A stretch of 64,000 bases of DNA from NCBI RefSeq assembly GCF_002067135.1, contig NZ_CP020105.1, positions 5,592,001 through 5,656,000 on the forward strand. Direction: 5' to 3'. The notes below the pieces were generated by a model. The model worked only from the letters and a program-made list of their open reading frames with translations, searched no databases and was not told where the DNA came from. Both the position numbers and the translations under genes were made by a program. The stretch is from Spirosoma rigui (lineage in GTDB: Bacteria; Bacteroidota; Bacteroidia; Cytophagales; Spirosomataceae). Of the stretch, positions 28,001-35,734 are shown in pieces; position 1 is the first letter of the stretch; every line of letters starts with the position of its first letter.

Positions 28001-28079
28001 CCTGCGCCTGCCCCACTAGCGTGACCAGCACCAGACCTATCAGGCCAGCCACGGTTCGTAGTGATAAAATAGATTGCAT
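25035..28079 (-). CDS. SusC/RagA TonB-linked outer-membrane transporter
   Basis: TonB-dependent channel of 1014 residues, with signal peptide ending VTLVGQAQA. Next come a carboxypeptidase-regulatory-like domain (ITGRVTDAGTNDGLPGANVV), the plug start LNEVVVVGYGTQRKIETTGS and the SusC motif SVRIRGTNSINGTSEPLYIV. The 22-strand barrel follows and ends PPARSFLGGLQVTF. It is the first gene of the operon running 28079 to 14686. A promoter candidate lies just upstream, and the LacI gene is divergent across a 345-base gap. Confidence 0.96.
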   Translation of the reverse strand: MQSILSLRTVAGLIGLVLVTLVGQAQAPRTITITGRVTDAGTNDGLPGANVVVKGAQQGTTTNADGQYTLTVNDATATLTFSSIGYLSQEVPVASRSRIDIALKADDRSLNEVVVVGYGTQRKIETTGSIASIKSTDLVQTPVVNVAQGIQARVAGVQIVQNSGAPGGNVSVRIRGTNSINGTSEPLYIVDGIQISNGGGLTEISPLSTINPNDIESVEVLKDASATAIYGSRAANGVVLITTKRGKSGRTSVSYESYYGVQKVSKTIPVLNAAQFAQLENEAFKNNYYANPASLGEGVNWQRLVFRQAPIQNHQLTVNGGSEKTQLALSLNYFNQEGVIINSGFERYSLRLNVDHRVSDRIKIGTSILGSYSINKGVPYGTTSLGDGDFITSSIIGAALGAPPTLQPYRPDGTLFPFGEQAGGQYREVANPLGLAAIKNQIGIQRTLANLYGEVNLFKGLTYRASFNVDLQNSLRNTYSPRSIVNAADLNDNSGSGAKVNANALVLLHESILTYTRTLAQHHTLKFTGVFATQSNLANGNTINATGFPNDATENEALQLALTRTVSSSRTKERLDSYLGRINYGYKDRYFLDLTARADGSSKFGANHKYGFFPAVSAAWRIIEEPFLKNVGWLSDLKLRASYGLTGNAGGISPYQSLATVSSSGSDYQFNHTYLTGINPSGIANPDLRWEKSTQANLGLDLSLLNNRLSVVVDVYSKKTRDLLYIKTLPLSSGYGSITGNFASLENKGVELAANARILQGALRWDVSANATINRNKVLDLDGGTTKERFVTTYSILSVGQPLGLFKTYVFDGINQTGETILPGYDGRLGGHKVKDLNGDGTISAADQTVTGNPNPKFIFGFSTNLAYKKFDLSGFFSGTQGNDIFNQARFAFETPLGQRNLYAGTANRWSPTNPNQEYASAALGNRLPVSNRFVEDGSYLRCKNITLGYTLPNVKGIQRIRVYASGNNLFTLTNYTGFDPEVNTYAGSNTVIGVDNLVYPPARSFLGGLQVTF

Positions 28080-28112
28080 AGGGTAAGCAGCGTTAACTGC
28101 CTTTTTGGTTTA

Positions 28113-28141
28113 CAGGAATAGCAATATTAAAATAATACAAA
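28113..28141 (-). promoter_or_regulatory. Candidate promoter of PUL 1 operon
   Basis: On the minus strand TTTG (28141-28138) is followed 17 bases later by TATTCCTG (28120-28113), an imperfect TAnnTTTG box. Transcription would start near 28106, about 27 bases before the susC ATG. The -7 box has two mismatches, in keeping with a regulated promoter. Confidence 0.4.
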
Positions 28142-28291
28142 TTTCACAGAGTAACTGCGCGGTCAAATCCGATTTCTGATTTCGGTGGTTTTATCCACCT
28201 TAATTCAGCGGCAACATCTGGAAGCAGCGTATTTCCTTATTATTGGTTGATATTACGCTCCTGTCGTGATTCTGCAAAGATTTTTTTGGGT

Positions 28292-28341
28292 TATTTTATT
28301 GGGAATGTTCCCAAAATCTTGGGAACATTCCCAATAAAATA
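28292..28341. promoter_or_regulatory. Double-palindrome operator candidate for the LacI regulator
   Basis: A 23-bp arm (28292-28314) is perfectly repeated in inverse at 28319-28341 around AATC. Inside each arm lies a 12-bp near-palindrome, GGGAATGTTCCC at 28301-28312 and GGGAACATTCCC at 28321-28332, exactly 20 bp apart, about two helical turns. This suits a LacI-type tetramer or two dimers on one DNA face. It lies 84 bases before the divergent lacI-type ATG and about 210 bases before susC. I see no other copy in the window. Confidence 0.68.
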
Positions 28342-28424
28342 GAGTCATGGATAGAGTCAGCACGTTCGATTAATCCGTCGCGTAGCAGCAAAAATTAGTT
28401 TTATTATATTTTATTCGCAATTCT

Positions 28425-29471
28425 ATGGCGACTCATCAGACAACCATTATTGATATTGCCCGGGCGCTGGGCATATCCAAATCGACGGTATCCCGGGCAC
28501 TGACGGGTCATGCCAACGTCAACGAGAAAACGCGGCAGCGCGTCCTCGATATGGCTGCCCAGGTCGACTACCAGCGAAATCAGCTGGCGATTTCGCTATT
28601 GACCAATCGCACCGCTACGGTGGGCATCATTGTGCCCGAGTTCATCAGCTTTTTTTTCCCGAAGGTGATTATTGGAGCGCAGGAAGAAATGGCAAAATCA
28701 GGCTATAACGTAGTCATTTGCCACTCCAATGAATCGTACGAAACGGAGGTTGCCAACGCCAAAGCACTGCTAGCCAGCCGGGTCGATGGCCTGATCGTGT
28801 CGCACACCAAAGAGACGCGCAACTTCGACCATTTTAAAGTGTTTCAGCGGAAGGGCGTCCCGGTCGTATTTTTCAACCGGGTTTGTGAAGAAATGAACGT
28901 CTCGAATGTGACGGTCGATGATTATAACGGGGCGTTTCAGGCAGTGGAGCACCTGATTCAAACGGGACGACGGCGGATTGCACACCTCGCCGGGCCGGAT
29001 ACGCTCGCCAACAGCCGCAACCGGCTCAACGGCTATCGGGACGCCCTCCGCCACTACGGCTTACCCGTCGAACCGGAGTTGATAATCGCTTACGATTTGA
29101 ATCTGGACAAGGCCAACATCTACGTGAATCACCTGCTCAACCTGCCCAATCCACCCGACGCGCTATTTGCCATGAATGACCCTACCGCGCTCGAAGCGCT
29201 GAACGTAGCCAGACATCGCGGTATTTCCGTGCCCGACGAGCTCGCTATTGTCGGCTTCAGCGACGATCCGGTATCAGTTCTGATCGAACCGGGCCTGACA
29301 ACCGTGTCGCAGCCCGTTAATGAACTGGGCCAGCAGGCAGCCCAACTACTGCTGAACCAGCTCACGGACAGAGAAGGTGACTACCAGCCCGAGCGGATTG
29401 TGCTGCCTACGAGTCTGATCATCCGCGGGTCAACGGTAAGACCATCGGCTGGCTCCGGCAACGGGTACTAG
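28425..29471 (+). CDS. LacI family transcriptional regulator
   Basis: DNA-binding repressor or activator of 348 residues. The N-terminal helix-turn-helix is TIIDIARALGISKSTVSRAL (residues 7-26), followed by the hinge with NEKTRQRVLDMAAQVDYQRN. The periplasmic-binding-like sensor domain runs from TATVGIIVPEF to SLIIRGSTV, including PDALFAMNDPTALEALNVAR and VGFSDDPVSVLIEPGLTTVS. It is divergent from the six-gene sugar locus and is its probable local regulator, with the double palindrome at 28292-28341 as the probable binding site. The effector is unknown. Its stop immediately abuts the stop of the convergent phosphoesterase gene. Confidence 0.92.
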   Translation: MATHQTTIIDIARALGISKSTVSRALTGHANVNEKTRQRVLDMAAQVDYQRNQLAISLLTNRTATVGIIVPEFISFFFPKVIIGAQEEMAKSGYNVVICHSNESYETEVANAKALLASRVDGLIVSHTKETRNFDHFKVFQRKGVPVVFFNRVCEEMNVSNVTVDDYNGAFQAVEHLIQTGRRRIAHLAGPDTLANSRNRLNGYRDALRHYGLPVEPELIIAYDLNLDKANIYVNHLLNLPNPPDALFAMNDPTALEALNVARHRGISVPDELAIVGFSDDPVSVLIEPGLTTVSQPVNELGQQAAQLLLNQLTDREGDYQPERIVLPTSLIIRGSTVRPSAGSGNGY

Positions 29472-30290
29472 TTACCGGGCCTGCCGCAGCATGTCGGCGT
29501 ATGAATTGGGCAGCACACTATCCTCAATAGCCCGGGCAGCCCGTTCAACGTCATATGCTACCCGCACGAACTCTACACGTACGTCATCAGCCGAGCCCGG
29601 CCGGGCCAATCCCGGCCGAGCCCCTTCCTCAATCGTCAGCAGGACATAACCGGCGCGGGGATCGCCGTCTTTGGGTTTACCTACCGAACCAATATTGATA
29701 ACGTGACGAGTATAGGACGGCTGGTCAGCAACAGTTGTTTCGATGACTTTATGGTATGGCTTATGGGTATGACCAATGTACAGCATATCGGCTCCGGCGG
29801 CTTCCAGCATCCGGCCCAGGCTCTGGTCGGAGCGATCGGCAAACAGGTATTCGTTCACTTTTCGGGGGCTGCCATGCGCCAGCATCAGCGTAAACGGCGG
29901 TTGCTGCTGCCACAGCTGTTCGGGCGTATTGTCCAGTTCGAACTCCAGCCGAATGCGGGTTGGCAGGGTGCGCAGGTAAGCCCGCTCGGCATCGCCCACA
30001 GCCTGATTAGTGTAGGCAATGGATTGCTTGCCCATCGCTTTCTCAGCCTCCTCCCGGTAGGCACAGCCGCAGTCGTCGCTCCCCCGGCCAATACCATAGT
30101 CGTAGTTACCGGCGATGCAGGGAATACCGCGGCTGCGGATGATGTTAATTACCTCGTTGGGCCAGATATTGTAGCCAACCAGGTCGCCAAGGCAGTAGAT
30201 TCCATCAGGTGATCGGCGGTCAATGTCGGCCAGAACGGCCTCCAGCGCGGGAAGATTGGCGTGGATGTCGGAGAATAGAGCCAGTTTCAT
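29472..30290 (-). CDS. Metallophosphoesterase (YfcE/MJ0936-like) at the end of the ars operon
   Basis: Calcineurin-like phosphoesterase of 272 residues. The metal-binding motifs are complete: FSDIHAN (D8, H10), [25 protein letters not shown] and [13 protein letters not shown] in place of GNHE is common in this subgroup. The cluster Cys-Gly-Cys in [11 protein letters not shown] is unusual and could bind metal. Its ATG overlaps the acr3 stop by four bases (30287-30290), so it is translationally coupled to arsenite efflux. The substrate is unknown; this subgroup includes phosphodiesterases and Ap4A-type hydrolases. Confidence 0.85.
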   Translation of the reverse strand: MKLALFSDIHANLPALEAVLADIDRRSPDGIYCLGDLVGYNIWPNEVINIIRSRGIPCIAGNYDYGIGRGSDDCGCAYREEAEKAMGKQSIAYTNQAVGDAERAYLRTLPTRIRLEFELDNTPEQLWQQQPPFTLMLAHGSPRKVNEYLFADRSDQSLGRMLEAAGADMLYIGHTHKPYHKVIETTVADQPSYTRHVINIGSVGKPKDGDPRAGYVLLTIEEGARPGLARPGSADDVRVEFVRVAYDVERAARAIEDSVLPNSYADMLRQAR

Positions 30291-31348
30291 GGAGCAGTCG
30301 GATTGAATGAGTTTCGTCGGTTAAGCGCTACGTTGACCAGCAGGATCAGTACAGGTACCTCGATAAGGGGACCAATGACGGCCGCGAACGCAACGCCCGA
30401 GTCGATGCCAAAAACGGCGATAGCTACGGCAATACCCAGTTCAAAATTATTGCCCGCTGCCGTGAACGCCAGCGACGTACTTTTGGCGTAATCGGCACCA
30501 GCGCGTTTGGCGAGGTAAAACGCCATGAAGAACATGACCACGAAGTAGATAACCAGCGGCAGCGCAATACGCAGCACGTCGAACGGTATCTGAACAATGA
30601 GTTTGCCCTTCAGGCTGAACATGAGCACAATGGTGAAAAGCAATGCCACGAGCGTAACGGGGCTGATGGCTGGCAGAAACCGCTGTTCGTACCAGTCGTT
30701 GCCCTTCAGGCGCGTCAGGCCCCAGCGCGAAAGCATCCCGGCCAGGAACGGAACACCCAGGTAGATGAATACGCTCTGGGCAATCTGGCCAATGCTCACG
30801 TCGACCGATACACCCCGCAGCCCAAACAGGGGCGGCAGGACGGTGACGAATACATAAGCATAGACCGAATAGAACAGCACCTGAAATACGCTGTTGAAGG
30901 CCACCAACCCCGCTACGTAGTCGCGGTCGCCGAGGGCCAGATCATTCCAGACAATGACCATGGCAATGCAGCGGGCCACACCAATCATGATCAGGCCGGT
31001 CATGTAATCGGGTTTGTCGGGTAAAAACAGAATAGCCAGCCCGAACATCAGCACCGGCCCGATGAGCCAGTTCTGCACCAGCGACAGGGTCAGTATCTTC
31101 CGGTTACGAAACACCTGCGGGAGCCGGTCGTAGCGCACTTTAGCCAGTGGGGGGTACATCATCAGGACCAGGCCAATAGCCAGCGGTACGTTGGTCGTGC
31201 CCGACTGGTAGGCGTTCAGGGTTTGCTCAATCCGGGGAAACAGGTTGCCCAGCAGGATGCCCAACGCCATCGCCAGAAATATCCAGAGAGTCAGGAAGCG
31301 GTCTAAAAAGGAAAGGCGTGGTCGTTGTATGAGGGGTTGACTTGTCAT
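30287..31348 (-). CDS. acr3: Arsenite efflux permease ACR3
   Basis: Inner-membrane arsenite exporter of the BART superfamily, 353 residues, ten helices. The family-defining cysteine is C127 in [20 protein letters not shown], and the conserved acidic site is [19 protein letters not shown] near the C-terminus. Other marks: [18 protein letters not shown] and [14 protein letters not shown]. It uses the proton gradient to expel As(III). It starts 12 bases after the arsO stop and overlaps the phosphoesterase gene, so it is well inside the operon headed by arsR. Confidence 0.95.
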   Translation of the reverse strand: MTSQPLIQRPRLSFLDRFLTLWIFLAMALGILLGNLFPRIEQTLNAYQSGTTNVPLAIGLVLMMYPPLAKVRYDRLPQVFRNRKILTLSLVQNWLIGPVLMFGLAILFLPDKPDYMTGLIMIGVARCIAMVIVWNDLALGDRDYVAGLVAFNSVFQVLFYSVYAYVFVTVLPPLFGLRGVSVDVSIGQIAQSVFIYLGVPFLAGMLSRWGLTRLKGNDWYEQRFLPAISPVTLVALLFTIVLMFSLKGKLIVQIPFDVLRIALPLVIYFVVMFFMAFYLAKRAGADYAKSTSLAFTAAGNNFELGIAVAIAVFGIDSGVAFAAVIGPLIEVPVLILLVNVALNRRNSFNPTAP

Positions 31349-31359
31349 TCAATCGTGAT

Positions 31360-32451
31360 TTATTGAGAACTATTTACTGGAGCCGCCAGATAGGCCCGTA
31401 CTTCGTCGGCCGTTTGCCGGGCCGACCGCCCTACACCAATCAGCGTAGCGGATGCGAACCCCGTCCATGATCCGTAACCCACCAGCCACAAGCCCGGCTC
31501 GTCAACGGCTCGGGTGCCGCTGGTGGCCACGCGTCCGGCGGCATCGACAATATCCAGCGGACGAAGGTGTTCGGTAGCGGGCTGAAAACCCGTACACCAG
31601 ATAATCACATCGATGGACTCAGACCGACCGTCGGGCCACACCACACCGGTTGGGGTCAGGCGCTGAAACGGGCGAACGGCATGGAGTACTCCCCGGCTGC
31701 GGGCGTCCTGCACGGAAGGAACCATGACAATGTGGCCCAGGTTACCAGCCGGTGATGGCCCATTGCCGTCCTGCAAGGCGCGGTACTGAGCCGTTGCCTG
31801 CCCGAACAGCACCCGCCCATCAACCTCGTCGGGCAGGAAAACGGGCTCGGTCAGGGTAACCCAGGTTGCATCGGCTACCCGGGATACGTCGGACAGAATC
31901 TGGGCGCCCGAGTTTCCCCCGCCAACAACCAGTACCCGCTTCCCGACCATCGACTCCGGCGACCGGTAGTGTGCCGAATGAAGCTGCACACCCTGAAAAA
32001 GAGTCCGGCCTGGATACGCAGGGATAACCGGATGTGTCCACGAACCGGTAGTGCTGATGACCGCCCGGGTCCGCCAGATGCCCGTATCGGTCTGTACGCT
32101 ATACACACTGCCGGAACGGCTAACGGCCTGAACAGTAACCGGACGCCGGACGGGCAACGCATAACGGGCTTCGTACCGCGTCAGGTAGTCAATCACATGC
32201 TGACGATCGGGAAAGCCCGTATGGTCGTCGGCGGGTCGGGGCATGGGCCAGCCGGGCAACGAACTGGCATCGGCGGGCGAGAACAACCGGAGTGAGTCCC
32301 AACCGTGGAGCCACGCCCCACCGGGCCGTAACTGGGCGTCGAGCAGGACGAACGGGTGCTGAATCCGGCGCAGGAAGTACCCCACGGCCAGGCCGCTTTG
32401 GCCCGCCCCGATGACAACGACGTCCGTCTCAACGATTTCTTTGGTGTTCAT
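31360..32451 (-). CDS. arsO: ArsO-type flavin monooxygenase
   Basis: NAD(P)H-dependent flavoprotein of 363 residues resembling ArsO and YUCCA/FMO-like enzymes. The FAD motif is [17 protein letters not shown] (about residue 12), with [20 protein letters not shown] downstream. The NAD(P)H motif is [14 protein letters not shown] (about residue 170). [17 protein letters not shown] and [20 protein letters not shown] mark the C-terminal part. ArsO genes are found in ars operons, and their exact reaction is unsettled. The symbol is supported by the arsR-arsM-arsN1-acr3 context as much as by the sequence. Confidence 0.85.
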   Translation of the reverse strand: MNTKEIVETDVVVIGAGQSGLAVGYFLRRIQHPFVLLDAQLRPGGAWLHGWDSLRLFSPADASSLPGWPMPRPADDHTGFPDRQHVIDYLTRYEARYALPVRRPVTVQAVSRSGSVYSVQTDTGIWRTRAVISTTGSWTHPVIPAYPGRTLFQGVQLHSAHYRSPESMVGKRVLVVGGGNSGAQILSDVSRVADATWVTLTEPVFLPDEVDGRVLFGQATAQYRALQDGNGPSPAGNLGHIVMVPSVQDARSRGVLHAVRPFQRLTPTGVVWPDGRSESIDVIIWCTGFQPATEHLRPLDIVDAAGRVATSGTRAVDEPGLWLVGYGSWTGFASATLIGVGRSARQTADEVRAYLAAPVNSSQ

Positions 32452-32530
32452 GGATAACTGTATGATTGACTGGCGCAGGCCACTCGGGGCAACCGACTGG
32501 TGTTTCGGGACAGGTCCGCTCCGGCAGCAC

Positions 32531-33052
32531 TCATAGACCGGCTACGGTACTACGTCGTTCGAGCAGGACGGTATCGTGCCAGATGCCGAGATGCTTCACA
32601 ATTTTCTCCCGGTACCCCACTTCCCGAAAACCAGCCTGCTTGTGAACGGCAATGCTGGCTTTGTTTTCGGCGATCACCGTAGCCTGTATCGTCCACAACC
32701 CCAGTTGTTCGCTTTCCTTGATGAGTTGGTCAAGCAGCCGTTTGCCAATCCCCTGCCCCCGGTGCGATGCGGCTATGTAAACACTCACTTCGGCCACCCC
32801 CCCGTACACACACCGATCCGACACGGCAGACAGCAGCGCATAACCAACGACTTGACCGCCCTGTTCGGCTACCAGTTGCGGAGCCGCCATGTATTTGACC
32901 GCCATGTTATCGGGGGTGGGGGCCTGCGTTTCAAACGTAGCCACACCCGTATCGATCCCCTGTTGATAAATAGCCGCCAGGGTGGGCCAGTCGGTGGGCT
33001 GAACGGGGCGGATGAACAGCGCCGATGAGTCAGCTGGTAAGATACGTTCCAT
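32531..33052 (-). CDS. arsN1: ArsN1-type GNAT N-acetyltransferase
   Basis: Acetyltransferase of 173 residues from the phosphinothricin/arsinothricin acetyltransferase group. Marks are [34 protein letters not shown], the acetyl-CoA loop [17 protein letters not shown], and [20 protein letters not shown] followed by [10 protein letters not shown]. ArsN1 enzymes acetylate the alpha-amino group of arsinothricin, an organoarsenical antibiotic, and often also phosphinothricin. Its place in the ars operon supports that role here over a general amino-acid acetyltransferase. Confidence 0.88.
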   Translation of the reverse strand: MERILPADSSALFIRPVQPTDWPTLAAIYQQGIDTGVATFETQAPTPDNMAVKYMAAPQLVAEQGGQVVGYALLSAVSDRCVYGGVAEVSVYIAASHRGQGIGKRLLDQLIKESEQLGLWTIQATVIAENKASIAVHKQAGFREVGYREKIVKHLGIWHDTVLLERRSTVAGL

Positions 33053-33112
33053 GGATTTGTCAGCCTCTAACGTAGTGAATGATTTGACTGGTTTTCTGAT
33101 CGGTGTCGCACC

Positions 33113-34021
33113 TTAGCAACAGCCCCCGCCGGGGGTGCACACTGCCGCACCCGACGAACTCAGGTCAACGAGTTGCGCGGTGTCCGTTATCAAAACCGAT
33201 GCCCTTGCGTCGAGCGGCTTTTCGGCGTAGACCGTGATGCTGACAATCCGCGTGTCGGACTGGTGGTAGACCACCATTTCATCCGTACTCAGGTAGTTGA
33301 CCAGCAGGTCGTCGGGCAGGGAAATTGGCTTCTCTTTTTGCAGAACCAGCCCCGTGAAGCCGGCATCAGCAATCAACCGCAGGTAGTCGGCCTGCTGAAT
33401 GGCTCCGGAAACGCAGCCGGCATAAAGTTCGGCGGCCTGCCGAAGACTGGCGGGCAACTCACCCCGCAGCACGATATCCGAAATACTGAAATGGCCACCG
33501 GGCTTCAGCACCCGAAACATCTCTGCGAACACAGCCGCTTTGTCAGGTACCAGATTCAGCACACAGTTACTCACGATTACATCGGCCACAGCCTCGGCAA
33601 CGGGCATCTGTTCAATGTCGCCGTACCGAAACTCGACATTGTTGAATCCCAACGTATCGGCATTTTTCCGGGCGCGGCTGATCATGGCATCGGTGAAGTC
33701 AATACCAATCACCTTCCCCGTGGGGCCGGTTTCGTGGCGGGCCACAAAGCAGTCATTTCCCGCGCCCGATCCCAGATCGATTACCGTATCGCCGGGCCGG
33801 ATGTGCGCAAACTGCGTCGGTAACCCACAACCCAACCCCAGATCGGCCTCGGCAACGTAGCCAGCCAGCTGGCTGTAATCATCGGCCATAATACCCGGAT
33901 CGTCGAGTGTCGATCTGGTTGAAGAACCGCAGCAGGACGCCGTTTGGCGAGCGCGGCTTTGGTCGGCCACGGCGGTGTACGCGTTCCGAACCAGTGTTTT
34001 GGTGTTTTCGTCGGCAGGCAT
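33113..34021 (-). CDS. arsM: Arsenite S-adenosylmethionine methyltransferase ArsM
   Basis: Methyltransferase of 302 residues. The start at 34021 (MPADENTKTL) is chosen over a longer frame from 34141, which has no family similarity. The SAM motif is DTVIDLGSGAGNDCFVARHE. Cysteines expected for As(III) binding are present: C30/C31 (TASCCGSS), C65 (LGLGCGLPTQ), C153 (VSNCVLNLVPD) and C203 (YAGCVSGAIQ). The tail ends CTPGGGCC, common in this family. It converts As(III) to methylated arsenicals in the cytoplasm. It follows arsR with a 53-base gap that contains a sequence shared with the arsR operator. Confidence 0.93.
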   Translation of the reverse strand: MPADENTKTLVRNAYTAVADQSRARQTASCCGSSTRSTLDDPGIMADDYSQLAGYVAEADLGLGCGLPTQFAHIRPGDTVIDLGSGAGNDCFVARHETGPTGKVIGIDFTDAMISRARKNADTLGFNNVEFRYGDIEQMPVAEAVADVIVSNCVLNLVPDKAAVFAEMFRVLKPGGHFSISDIVLRGELPASLRQAAELYAGCVSGAIQQADYLRLIADAGFTGLVLQKEKPISLPDDLLVNYLSTDEMVVYHQSDTRIVSITVYAEKPLDARASVLITDTAQLVDLSSSGAAVCTPGGGCC

Positions 34022-34040
34022 GATAGCCGGGTTTATTGGT

Positions 34041-34050
34041 ATATTACGAT
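34041..34050. promoter_or_regulatory. Possible ArsR half-site before arsM
   Basis: ATATTACGAT occurs here, 20 bases upstream of the arsM ATG, and again inside the palindrome upstream of arsR (34434-34443). The ten-base identity suggests a second ArsR contact. Confidence 0.4.
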
Positions 34051-34074
34051 AAACTAAATCAAAAAAACGACTGC

Positions 34075-34401
34075 TCAACAGCAGGTTGCGGGTGACAAGG
34101 CAGTGAGCATCGTGCCGAATACCTGCCGGGTTTCTTCCCATACCGCTTCATTAATGCAGTAGCACACGCGGGGCGGGTCGATGTCGCCTTTGATGAGGCC
34201 AATGCGTTTCAGTTCTTTAAGGTGCTGCGAAACGGTTGCCTGCGCGAGCGGCAGTTCATCGACAAGATCGCCACAGACGCACGCTTTTTTGTCGAGCAGC
34301 AGCTGCAGAATGGCTACCCGGGCCGGATGGGCGAAGGCTTTTGCCAACTCGGCCACCCGGTTTTGATCGGCGGTAAATACTTCTGTTTTGGTGGTACCCA
34401 T
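34075..34401 (-). CDS. arsR: ArsR family arsenic-responsive repressor
   Basis: Winged-helix repressor of 108 residues, the usual ArsR size, starting at the ATG at 34401 (MGTTKTEVF). The As(III) site is C41 and C43 in KKACVCGDLVDELP, and the recognition helix is LAQATVSQHLKELKRIGLIK. The C-terminus ends SPATCC, giving further possible ligands. It heads the minus-strand operon arsR-arsM-arsN1-arsO-acr3-phosphoesterase and should release its operator when arsenite binds. A palindromic site lies 26-43 bases upstream. Confidence 0.94.
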   Translation of the reverse strand: MGTTKTEVFTADQNRVAELAKAFAHPARVAILQLLLDKKACVCGDLVDELPLAQATVSQHLKELKRIGLIKGDIDPPRVCYCINEAVWEETRQVFGTMLTALSPATCC

Positions 34402-34426
34402 GCCGCAAAGGTAGGAAAACCACATT

Positions 34427-34444
34427 AATTGTAATATTACGATT
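34427..34444. promoter_or_regulatory. ArsR operator candidate
   Basis: AATTGTAATATTACGATT has a perfect 10-bp palindromic core GTAATATTAC (34431-34440) with nearly symmetrical flanks. It lies directly upstream of arsR, where autoregulatory ArsR sites are normally found. Confidence 0.6.
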
Positions 34445-34955
34445 GATATTTTTTTCGGGTACTGTTTTTCGGTATCGCGCAGCCTGTTCCGACAAATACC
34501 TCTCTGAACACGCAGGCACGGCCAAACCCCAAAATACCGACATAACCTATCTGATTTATAGATACATAACGGTTAATAACTTCGCCAGCGAAGCGGGTCT
34601 TAATCCTGAATGCTGCGCTTATTTACTCTACTTTTAGTACGTCCGTATACGGTTGTAAACGAGTCTGCTGCTGGCCGTTGCGTCAATTATTCGGCAAAAA
34701 ATTGGGCCTCTTTAATTTGTTTTTAATCTTTGTATGCACTTATCTACTTTATGCTGCTACTTACGCCCCCCTGATCGCCCCTTTAAAAGACTGACGACCT
34801 CGTCAGATTCTTTGCGCGACTTCCTCCGTTTCCGGGGGGGCTCTATACGTTACGTCTCATTTTTTGTGATCCTTACTGGCTGTTTCAGCCAACGGATTGG
34901 CTATGCCCCCTACGGAGCTTTTGATTTTTCAACTTCAAACTCCTAATACAGACGT
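34445..34955. other. Intergenic region without a supported gene
   Basis: This lies between the arsR operator and the methyltransferase gene. AATCTTTG near 34725-34733 is close to a -7 box. A frame at 34734-34946 (70 residues) has no similarity that I recognise and is not called. CCGTATACGG at 34643-34652 is a small palindrome. Otherwise I see nothing. Confidence 0.4.
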
Positions 34956-35681
34956 ATGCAACCATCACTTAAAGAAAATGTCAATGCGTTCAACCTGAAC
35001 GTCAAAGAGAACGGTGGTTTTCTCTACACGACCAACGCCCAGTTCTCGTCGCACGTAGCGAACAAACGGATATCGGACGAAATATTCAAGTTCATCAAAC
35101 CTACCTATAAGACACTGGTCGATATTGGGTGTGGCGATGGGATGTACACCCACAATATCAAGCAGAACTTCCCCCATCTGGATGTATTCGGGTTCGATCC
35201 GGCGCGCACGGCCATTGAAATGGCGCAGCAGAAATACCCGTCGGTGCGGTTCGAGACGATCAATTTGCTCGACCCGGCGCTACCTGTTCCGGCAAAGAAG
35301 TACGACGTAGCAGTAATCAGGGGTGTTCTCCATCACCTCTCCGATCAGCAACTGGCGATCAGCAATGCCTTTAAACTGGCCGACAACTTGATCATCATGG
35401 AACCCAATGGCAACAACCCCATCCTGAAACTGATTGAGAAAACCTCGCGCTACCATATCGAGCACGAAGAACAATCGTTTTTTGAGTGGCAGCTCAAAGC
35501 CTGGATCAAAAAAGCGGGTGGCCGGATCGATACGTGGTCGTATGTAGGGTACGTACCTTTCTTTTTCCCCACAGCACCCGCCAAAATGATCTATGCCGTT
35601 CAGCCGCTGCTGGAAAAGATACCCGTACTGAAACATATTTTTTCGGCCCAGTTTATTGTAGCCTGTTCGCTACAGAAATAA
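34956..35681 (+). CDS. Class I SAM-dependent methyltransferase
   Basis: Cytoplasmic methyltransferase of 241 residues. Motif I is TLVDIGCGDGMYTHNIKQNF (about residue 52), motif II includes VFGFDPARTAIEMAQQKYPS, and RGVLHHLSDQQLAISNAFKL corresponds to motif IV. The C-terminus has hydrophobic stretches (WSYVGYVPFFFPTAP) that suggest a membrane-bound or lipid-linked substrate. It lies 53 bases upstream of a membrane glycosyltransferase gene on the same strand, so a role in modifying a lipid-linked or surface glycan is a reasonable inference. The substrate cannot be named. Confidence 0.82.
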   Translation: MQPSLKENVNAFNLNVKENGGFLYTTNAQFSSHVANKRISDEIFKFIKPTYKTLVDIGCGDGMYTHNIKQNFPHLDVFGFDPARTAIEMAQQKYPSVRFETINLLDPALPVPAKKYDVAVIRGVLHHLSDQQLAISNAFKLADNLIIMEPNGNNPILKLIEKTSRYHIEHEEQSFFEWQLKAWIKKAGGRIDTWSYVGYVPFFFPTAPAKMIYAVQPLLEKIPVLKHIFSAQFIVACSLQK

Positions 35682-35734
35682 TTTGACCGGCCTGCCCAAA
35701 GCGGTTGGGGGGCTACTACCATTGATTCTACATT

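Noticed and set aside
28181-28200. Small hairpin GGTGG-CCACC in the lacI-susC gap
   Set aside because: Only a 5-bp stem, expected by chance; not called as an operator.
34734-34946. Possible 70-residue gene upstream of the methyltransferase
   Set aside because: No family resemblance, irregular composition, and no conserved feature apart from a nearby -7-like box.
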